Below, piece after piece: positions 57,872-64,000 of a stretch of DNA of 64,000 nucleotides (position 1 is its first letter; each line of letters opens with the position of its first letter). Source of the DNA: [Leptolyngbya] sp. PCC 7376 (GTDB lineage: Bacteria; Cyanobacteriota; Cyanobacteriia; Cyanobacteriales; MRBY01). The translations under genes and the position numbers were made by a program. The notes below the pieces were generated by a model. That model was not told the origin of the DNA, searched no databases, and saw nothing but the letters and a program-made list of their open reading frames with translations. Location: the NCBI RefSeq assembly GCF_000316605.1, contig NC_019683.1:3890036-3954035 (forward strand), given 5' to 3'.

Positions 57872-58306
57872 GTGACATATCGAAATCCTGCACCTACTGT
57901 CGATATCATTATCGAGCTTATAAACCGTCCTCATCGACCAATTGTCTTAATCGAGCGTAAAAATGAACCCTTCGGCTGGGCAATCCCTGGTGGATTTGTT
58001 GATTATGGTGAGTCTGTCGAAACCGCAGCAAAACGAGAAGCTTTAGAGGAAACATCGCTGGAAATCAGCTTAGTTAAGCAATTTTGTGTTTACTCTGACC
58101 CGTCGCGCGATCGCCGCAAACATACAATCAGCATCGTGTTTATTGCCACAGCGACAGGGGAGCCAAAGGCTGCTGACGACGCTAAGACGATTCAAATCTT
58201 TCAACCCTGGGAAACGCCAACTGATTTATGTTTTGATCATGGGCACATTTTGCAGGATTATTGGTCATACCGCCACCACGGGATTCGTCCCTGCTTTGGT
58301 GCCTAG
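57872..58306 (+). CDS. Nudix hydrolase
   Basis: 144 residues with the Nudix box [22 protein letters not shown] (Gly, Glu, then REALEE), which binds the divalent metal and cleaves nucleoside-diphosphate-linked compounds. The N-terminus [20 protein letters not shown] and the tail are like cyanobacterial ADP-ribose/8-oxo-dGTP-type Nudix proteins. The start is GTG at 57872. It is followed closely by ridA. Confidence 0.87.
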   Translation: MTYRNPAPTVDIIIELINRPHRPIVLIERKNEPFGWAIPGGFVDYGESVETAAKREALEETSLEISLVKQFCVYSDPSRDRRKHTISIVFIATATGEPKAADDAKTIQIFQPWETPTDLCFDHGHILQDYWSYRHHGIRPCFGA

Positions 58307-58344
58307 TTATTTTTGAGCGCAAACGTAAAACATAAATTTGATTC

Positions 58345-58731
58345 ATGGAAAAGCAAATCATTCGTACCGACAATGCCCCCGCACCCGTTGGCCCCTACAA
58401 TCAGGCGATCGCCGCCAGTGGCAAAATGCTTTTTTGCTCTGGGCAGATTGCTATTGACCCCAGCACCAACACAATCCTTGATGGCGATGTCGAAGCTCAA
58501 ACAAAACAAGTAATGGCTAACCTCGAAGCTGTTCTTACAGCAGCCGGTGCAACTTGGGAAAATGTGGTCAAAACAGGCGTTTTCCTAAAGGATATGAATG
58601 ACTTTGGTGCTGTGAATAAAATCTATGCATCTTATTTCGATGAAGCGACAGCTCCTGCCCGTGCCTGCGTCGAAGTTGCACGCTTACCAAAAGATGTGCT
58701 TGTTGAAATTGAATGTATTGCTGTGCTCTAA
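58345..58731 (+). CDS. ridA: RidA/RutC-family reactive-enamine deaminase
   Basis: A 128-residue RidA that hydrolyses reactive 2-aminoacrylate and related imines formed by PLP enzymes. Diagnostic parts are APVGPYNQAI, LFCSGQIAIDP, the catalytic-site Arg in APARACVEVARLPKDVLVEIE, and GATWENVVKTGVFLKDMNDF. It lies about 40 bp after the Nudix gene, so they may be co-transcribed. Confidence 0.95.
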   Translation: MEKQIIRTDNAPAPVGPYNQAIAASGKMLFCSGQIAIDPSTNTILDGDVEAQTKQVMANLEAVLTAAGATWENVVKTGVFLKDMNDFGAVNKIYASYFDEATAPARACVEVARLPKDVLVEIECIAVL

Positions 58732-58861
58732 AATCTGTTTCTTAAAAAGTTGCTAGGGTGATATGTCAAACACCTTGGCAATCTAACGAATAAATTTTCA
58801 GAAAAATCCAAAATATTCATTGAAGTTCGTTGTATCAAGACTTTGATATTTAAGAGAACAA

Positions 58862-59605
58862 ATGAAACAAATTACCCAGTCGCCACAATTACAAGAGTTC
58901 TTTGCTCAAAGCATTCAACAAAAGAAAAACGAACAAACTCAGAAGATTTATCGTCATTTTGGCAATAATCAGATCGGGGATTGGATGGCTGGAGCCAATC
59001 AGTGGAAAAACTGGGTAAATGAATTAAAAGGTAATTATGGAGAAGAGTTGACGGCGTCCTTATTCAATCGATTGCCGGATTCATGGGCAATGGGTCGCAA
59101 TATCTTTATTCCAACTAATCATGGCAAGTTAACCGAAGTAGATCTTCTCATCGTAGGAACAAGGGGGATTTTTTTAATCGAAGTTAAAACTTGGAAAGGT
59201 TCTTTTTCTGCATACAAGGATTCTTGGAAGAGGAGAGTTGGAAGACAATGGGTATCAATCCAAAAGAGTCCGACAAAGCAAAATCAATATCATCAGAGAA
59301 TGTTTAAGTTGTGGATAAAGACCCAGAACTTAGAAATCAACCCTACAACTATATCTGCACCTGTTATTTTTCCTGCAGCCCAATGGCTTGGAGTTAAACA
59401 GTGTTCAGTGCCAACACTTTCTTCTCTTGTAGATTTGGTGAGATTAATACAACAGAAACAAGATTGTTTAGATCACTTTCAAGTTGAGAAGGTTACCGAA
59501 GCTTTAAAAGAAGTCACTATCCCATCCAATAAAATTCAGAAGCCAGTAAAAGCCCAAAACCTCCCTCGGCCTAAGCCTAAGCCAATTCTTAGGAAAAAGA
59601 TTTAA
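58862..59605 (+). CDS. NERD-domain nuclease-related protein
   Basis: 247 residues. The NERD domain occupies about 55-180, with GEELTASLFNRLPDSW, TEVDLLIVGTRGIFLIEVKTWKG (a D...E-x-K nuclease core) and NQYHQRMFKLW. The N-terminal 50 residues are helical. The C-terminus is basic and proline-rich (RPKPKPILRKKI). NERD is linked to DNA processing. No helicase is fused or adjacent. It converges on the DUF445 gene. Confidence 0.85.
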   Translation: MKQITQSPQLQEFFAQSIQQKKNEQTQKIYRHFGNNQIGDWMAGANQWKNWVNELKGNYGEELTASLFNRLPDSWAMGRNIFIPTNHGKLTEVDLLIVGTRGIFLIEVKTWKGSFSAYKDSWKRRVGRQWVSIQKSPTKQNQYHQRMFKLWIKTQNLEINPTTISAPVIFPAAQWLGVKQCSVPTLSSLVDLVRLIQQKQDCLDHFQVEKVTEALKEVTIPSNKIQKPVKAQNLPRPKPKPILRKKI

Positions 59606-59620
59606 GCAGCTTATATATGC

Positions 59621-60841
59621 CTAATTCACCAGCAAAATCACCGACTGAACTATTCCCACAAAAAAGCCTAAAATTCCACCTAGATTAACGATCGCCTGAA
59701 GCTCATTTTTTACGATGCCTTGGATAGCGCGTTCGAGTTCACGAGGACTAGTCGCATTAATGCGGTCAATAATCACCTGATCGATCGCCAAAATAGGAAT
59801 CACCTGAGCAATCAATTTTTCGAGATCTTTTTCGAGATAGCGCTCCAACACCAGAGCCAGTTCTTGACTGACTGCGCCAAGAGATTGATTGACAACTCGC
59901 GAGGATTGCAAGCGACGCAAAATTATCAACGCAATATTCTTCCAATCCACCGAATCACCAACATATTTGATGAGATCTGACCCTTTATCTTGCAGATAAC
60001 TCCGGATAGTTTGATGGAAGGTTTTACGGAGCTGTCGGACTGTCGCCACTGGTAGATTCTGCAAGGATAAACTTTGCAACCATCGCCGTAATTTTTTTCG
60101 TACTTTTAACGAGAGTAGTAATTCTTGTAGGCGTGCGTTAGCAATTTCTCGTTCTTCTAAACAAAATGCCCGTAGGCGTGTGAGACTACTTTTCAGGCCA
60201 AAGATATTCGCGACAACCCAATAGGTACCACTAGATTTTTCCCGAAAACCAGCATCGATAATTTCAATATTTTTATCAGTCAAAAAATCGATTAGGGCTT
60301 GACGAATATTATCGGGCGTCAAAATAACGCGTAAAATCCAGTCTGTAAATTGACGAGATTGGGTTTCACTCAGCTGAAAGTCTAGGATGACTTGGTCAAA
60401 AAGTTGATAGGCCTGATCTTCTAAAAAATCTTCTTCTCGTGCCCAAATTTTAATCAGTCGAGGTAATGATTCACTAAACAGATCATGCAAAATATCCGCC
60501 AAAATATTTGCTGTTTTCTGTTCTTGTTCTCCTTGAATTTGTTCGAAAGCAAGTTTCAGTAGCCAACGAATAGCTGAATCGATCCGTTCAGTCTGGAGGA
60601 GTTTTTTTGCTAATTTTTGGAGTTCATCTGGCGTCAGTAGAGACCCCATAATGATCCGCGAAATGTTGCGGGCCAAACGGTCTTGGTTACGGGGAATGAG
60701 GCCAGGAGTGAAAGGGAGACGGCGATCGCCAAGATAGATGGGCTTATAGGGGCGAAATAGCATATTGATTGCTATATCGTTGGTGAAATAACCAATGACA
60801 GTGCCCGCCACTGGAGGCACTAATAATGTCCAAAAATTCAA
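59621..60841 (-). CDS. DUF445-family membrane protein
   Basis: 406 residues. The N-terminus [28 protein letters not shown] and [17 protein letters not shown] are the DUF445 signature. Most of the middle is helical and coiled, and a C-terminal membrane helix ([19 protein letters not shown]) closes it. Widespread in cyanobacteria and Bacillus (YheB-type), with no known activity. Confidence 0.88.
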   Translation of the reverse strand: MNFWTLLVPPVAGTVIGYFTNDIAINMLFRPYKPIYLGDRRLPFTPGLIPRNQDRLARNISRIIMGSLLTPDELQKLAKKLLQTERIDSAIRWLLKLAFEQIQGEQEQKTANILADILHDLFSESLPRLIKIWAREEDFLEDQAYQLFDQVILDFQLSETQSRQFTDWILRVILTPDNIRQALIDFLTDKNIEIIDAGFREKSSGTYWVVANIFGLKSSLTRLRAFCLEEREIANARLQELLLSLKVRKKLRRWLQSLSLQNLPVATVRQLRKTFHQTIRSYLQDKGSDLIKYVGDSVDWKNIALIILRRLQSSRVVNQSLGAVSQELALVLERYLEKDLEKLIAQVIPILAIDQVIIDRINATSPRELERAIQGIVKNELQAIVNLGGILGFFVGIVQSVILLVN

Positions 60842-60947
60842 AGCCTGCTATCACCGCAATTGACGTTCGACATTTACGATTTTAAGACTTTTATTTTGGC
60901 GATCGCTCCATTTGAGACGTAACTTACCACTGGTAAACCAAGAGAAA

Positions 60948-61721
60948 TTAGCGTCGGACAACCCGTGCATCAAACCCACGAGCTTTCAGAGCATTACTAA
61001 GACTTTCTGCCTCATAACGATTACTATAGTTGCCGGCATTCACAAAAGTACCGAGACGAGTGCGATCTTGTTTTGCCCCGGAAACAATTGAGCGGACAGA
61101 ACCCAAAGTATTCTCATTATCTCTAACGGGAATGACTACTTGGTAGGGTTTTGAGCTGCTAGAGGGGGCAGGACTCGGCTGTTGCGCAACGGGTGCCGGA
61201 GAAGGAGACACATTGGATGGTGGCGGCGTTGCAGGTGTCGGAACGGGAGATGCTGTAGCTGTTACTCCACCAGAAGGAGCAGGTTGGGGAGATGTTGTGG
61301 GCGTAGGAGCCGCTGCAATCAATTCAGAATTATTCAGACGAATTAAAGCAGTACAGGTCGCAGGGCCAACCATGCCATCGGGGTCAAGATTATTCGTTCT
61401 CTGAAAACTTTTCAGTGCAATTTCTGTAAGCTCACCAAATTGACCATCGGCGGGGCCAGCATCAAAACCATTGTTAGTTAAGGTTTGCTGGAGTGCTTTA
61501 ACATTGTCGCCCTGAGAACCACGACTCATTGTCGTGCAGGCGGTCGCAGCAAAAACAGGGCTTATTGGGATATTCGTGACGATAACATTACCGAACAGTA
61601 CGAGACAAAGGCTCAATACACGGCTAAAAAGTTTGGGGTGATACCAGCAGCTTAGATATGTTTTATTGCGGCGGGTGACAGGGTTCAAAGCAGCTGAATT
61701 GTTTCCGTAATTAGGCTTCAT
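60948..61721 (-). CDS. Peptidoglycan-binding protein with SPOR-like C-terminus
   Basis: 257 residues. A signal-peptide-like segment (LCLVLFGNVIVTNIPISPVFA) is followed by a PG_binding_1 domain (about 62-125, SRGSQGDNVKALQQTLTNNG, then DGQFGELTEIALKSFQ). A long Pro/Ser/Ala-rich linker (about 135-190) leads to a C-terminal SPOR-like domain (about 195-257, YQVVIPV and YSNRYEAESLSNALKARGF). It probably binds peptidoglycan glycan strands in the periplasm. Confidence 0.85.
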   Translation of the reverse strand: MKPNYGNNSAALNPVTRRNKTYLSCWYHPKLFSRVLSLCLVLFGNVIVTNIPISPVFAATACTTMSRGSQGDNVKALQQTLTNNGFDAGPADGQFGELTEIALKSFQRTNNLDPDGMVGPATCTALIRLNNSELIAAAPTPTTSPQPAPSGGVTATASPVPTPATPPPSNVSPSPAPVAQQPSPAPSSSSKPYQVVIPVRDNENTLGSVRSIVSGAKQDRTRLGTFVNAGNYSNRYEAESLSNALKARGFDARVVRR

Positions 61722-61795
61722 GGCAACGTCGGTTCAGATAAAGTTAGGCAGCGGTAGATTTTTTATCCTAAGAGTTGCCTTAATATTACGACGAT

Positions 61796-63562
61796 TTATG
61801 GAGACTGCGGGATAAATGCGCCGAGGGTCTTTACATTTGCGTTTTTGAGAGAGGGATTTAGGTCAGGTTCATCATCCATATTGCGCCGCCATAAATTTTG
61901 TAAGCCATTGGCCGCAATGGTGAGATACAGCACATCTCCAGGGTTTAAGGTGTGGTCGAGTAAAGGCCAGCCATGAATATTTTCACCAGCAGATTCAGCA
62001 TAGAGCGGCACAAAATTAATGGCGATCGCCGCATCGCGAACCACCTGACCACAGAAGGGATGGATATTGGTGATGTTTGTCGCAAGGGCAACCCAGAGGA
62101 GATCATCGGTCATCCCATTACCTAGAATGCGACCACCAAGGGCAGCCGCAGCAAAGGAATGGGTGGAGAGTTCGGTGGGAGAAAGGACAAGATCAAAGTC
62201 GAAAACTTCTTGGGCTGATTGCGCAAAATTTGCGTCTTGAATTCTGACAATGACGGAGAGATCTGGGCGAATAGCCTTGGCACTGAGGGCAATCTCAACG
62301 TTGGTCATGTCTTGGCTTGTCGCAGCGATTAAAGCTTCAGCACGGCTAATATAGGCATCGTGTAAACTGTCTCCGACGCTAGCATCGGTAATAATTACAG
62401 GAATACCAAGGGCGCGGGCACTATTTAAAAAGCGGTTTTTATGGTCATCTTCAAGAACGACAACATCATGGCCTTGCTGGTGCAACTGACGGGCGATCGC
62501 CATGCCCATGCCCCCAAGCCCACAAATTACAAAATGATTTTGGTTAGGAATTTTTGTTGCATCCCAAAATTGTCGGATCCGACTACCGAGAATAAAGTCA
62601 TTTATTAGGGCATAGCAAATCCCGATGACCCCAGCCCCAACGACCATCATGATCGCGGTAAACAGTTTTACCCAGTCAGGTGCGAGTTCAGCAACTTCTT
62701 CTTTGCCCCCTGCCCCTGTGATCATCCCCACAGAAAAATACAGAGCATCGACTAAGGACAGATCAAAATTGACGAAAACATAGGTAAAGGTGGCGACACA
62801 GATCGTGATTAACAACGCCGTAATCACGAGGGTCATTGGGCGTACATGATGTTGATATTGCCGGAGATTGGCGATCGCCTTCAGGATTTTACGGAAGATG
62901 GAGCCACGCTTACTTTTAACTGTTGGCGGTGTCCCTAAAATAAGATGATCGCCCACTTGCAGCTGTTTGCCAGCAACAACGGCTGACACCAGATCTTCCT
63001 CACCTTTCGCGGGCAAATAGTGAATTAACATCCGATCTGGATTTTCCCAGAATTCACTCAGAGAATGCCCTAGCCACTCATGATCACGATCGATAACTTC
63101 CTCATGGATAGGCCATGTTTTTTCATATAAATTGAGTTGACCGATGGCCTTATTGCCCAGAGCTGCAAACGCAAAAATAGGGGCAGCTAAAGCAGAAACA
63201 CTCATCGAGACATGCTCTGGCAAAGTCTGATCGAGGCGATCGCCAAGCGTTTGATTGTAGAGACGATTCACAATCCGGAGATGCGGATTTAGGACTTGTG
63301 CCTGGGTAAGCACTGCCAGATTTAAAGCATCATCATTATTGGCCAGGACTAGAGCTTGAGCCTCACGGATGCCTGCGTGGATTAATGTCGTTGCTTGGCG
63401 CGGATCTCCGACAATGACCGCTTTAGAGTTGAGAGACATTGGGCGATCGCTAATACCAATGACCTCAGCCCCTTGTTGCGAGAGTAGGCGAAAAATCTTG
63501 TATCCCGTGCGCCCTAAGCCACAAATGATTATCCTCGGTTGCATGGTACCGTCTGACAACAT
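61796..63562 (-). CDS. Two-RCK channel-like protein with atypical pore
   Basis: 588 residues. An N-terminal RCK/TrkA-N Rossmann domain (IIICGLGRTGYKIFRLLSQQG) and a TrkA-C-like part (about 160-215) lead to a two-helix membrane unit (about 240-325). A second RCK domain (about 340-480, HFVICGLGGMGMAIARQL) and a C-terminal part follow. Where potassium channels have TVGYGD, the pore loop reads SVGMITGAGGKEEV, so the standard selectivity filter is absent. It may be a cation or non-selective channel, or a redox-responsive regulator. The ATG at 63562 is used; an internal ATG at 63544 is also possible. Confidence 0.8.
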   Translation of the reverse strand: MLSDGTMQPRIIICGLGRTGYKIFRLLSQQGAEVIGISDRPMSLNSKAVIVGDPRQATTLIHAGIREAQALVLANNDDALNLAVLTQAQVLNPHLRIVNRLYNQTLGDRLDQTLPEHVSMSVSALAAPIFAFAALGNKAIGQLNLYEKTWPIHEEVIDRDHEWLGHSLSEFWENPDRMLIHYLPAKGEEDLVSAVVAGKQLQVGDHLILGTPPTVKSKRGSIFRKILKAIANLRQYQHHVRPMTLVITALLITICVATFTYVFVNFDLSLVDALYFSVGMITGAGGKEEVAELAPDWVKLFTAIMMVVGAGVIGICYALINDFILGSRIRQFWDATKIPNQNHFVICGLGGMGMAIARQLHQQGHDVVVLEDDHKNRFLNSARALGIPVIITDASVGDSLHDAYISRAEALIAATSQDMTNVEIALSAKAIRPDLSVIVRIQDANFAQSAQEVFDFDLVLSPTELSTHSFAAAALGGRILGNGMTDDLLWVALATNITNIHPFCGQVVRDAAIAINFVPLYAESAGENIHGWPLLDHTLNPGDVLYLTIAANGLQNLWRRNMDDEPDLNPSLKNANVKTLGAFIPQSP

Positions 63563-64000
63563 GAGGCCAGAGCAAAATTATTAGATATTTTGGGTCAAAA
63601 CTTAAAAACCCAAACTTTACTTACTAATAGTTGAAATCAAGCCGAGCAATTGTAATTAACCTTACAGCTCAAAACATCTTCATATAAAAAAATAGACAAG
63701 GTTTCAATCAAGTCTGATCAAAATCATGCCGAAATATCATTAGCCCTACTATCGTTTCACCTTTGAGACAAACAAACACCATGACAAAATAATGATGCAC
63801 CTTAATATTTTTTGTCAGCAAAAAGACAAATATAAATTGCACGGGTCATCTCAGAGAAAATATCCAATCCATCACTTATGCCCAAGACTTTGAAGAATCA
63901 ACGTTTCTGCTATTTTTCCAAATAAACACTTTAGTGAAAATTCACTCACCAATCACAAAAAAATGAATAGTTACGCTAGATATCCGTATCTTTACGAGGT
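63563..64000. other. AT-rich right edge, no gene seen
   Basis: About 440 bp with no convincing reading frame, RNA gene or repeat. It probably carries the promoter of the channel-like gene and upstream sequence of a gene beyond the window. Confidence 0.45.

Noticed and set aside
59720-59980. Forward open frame opposite the DUF445 gene
   Set aside because: It is antisense to a well-conserved coding region and has no independent support.

Overview
The window looks like a chromosome segment from a cyanobacterium. The palindrome GCGATCGC (HIP1) recurs throughout the native genes, and the gene set is typical: ndhD, murG, hemH, leuA, a LabA-like NYN protein, DUF445, CHASE2 signalling proteins, and a FHA/DUF928/CHAT cluster. 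The content resembles the Picosynechococcus (PCC 7002)/Leptolyngbya side of the phylum, but that placement is an inference.

Layout. (1) 1-6.8 kb is mostly housekeeping: hemH (cut by the window edge), an NfeD-like membrane protein, a PP2C phosphatase with a membrane anchor, murG, a secreted NTF2-like protein and ndhD. (2) 7-11.4 kb holds two convergent paralogous CHASE2 receptors with cyclic-di-GMP output, one GGDEF-EAL and one GGDEF only. (3) 12.1-23.9 kb holds two giant tandem paralogues. Each has a zinc-metalloprotease-like head, a Trp-rich PGGWWQ repeat tract, RTX calcium-binding blocks, CBM-like beta-sandwich modules and a DNRLRE domain. The first copy has a TGA at a Trp position. (4) 24-30.7 kb is an exoprotein/CHAT cluster: a DUF928-like microprotein, a short DUF928 protein, a filamentous-haemagglutinin-type TpsA protein, and a TPR-CHAT protease. 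No TpsB partner is in view.

(5) 30.9-43.8 kb is an accessory island without HIP1 sites. It has an IS1 element, a TPR gene made of near-identical 138-bp repeats, and a nested stack of transposons. An ISAs1-type element is split by a Tn3-family transposon with 5-bp target duplications. That transposon is split by an IS5/IS427-type element (itself split by an IS1-type element) and by an IS982 element that holds IS256 and IS982 remnants and an IS630 element. A second ISAs1 copy sits 12 bp away.

(6) 43.8-63.6 kb returns to core cyanobacterial genes: a PQQ-type sugar dehydrogenase lipoprotein, clpS, an alpha/beta hydrolase, a DEDD exonuclease, a ferritin-like diiron protein opposite a fatty-acid-hydroxylase-family protein, a polysaccharide flippase, rhomboid, an HhH protein, a LabA-like NYN protein, leuA, a Nudix protein, ridA, a NERD protein, DUF445, a peptidoglycan-binding/SPOR-like protein, and a two-RCK channel-like protein with an atypical pore.

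The accessory half (7-31 kb) shares a theme of signalling to and decorating the cell surface: c-di-GMP receptors, giant secreted adhesin/protease proteins, a two-partner-secretion adhesin and a CHAT protease. The Trp-rich repeat tract is the best candidate here for something undescribed.
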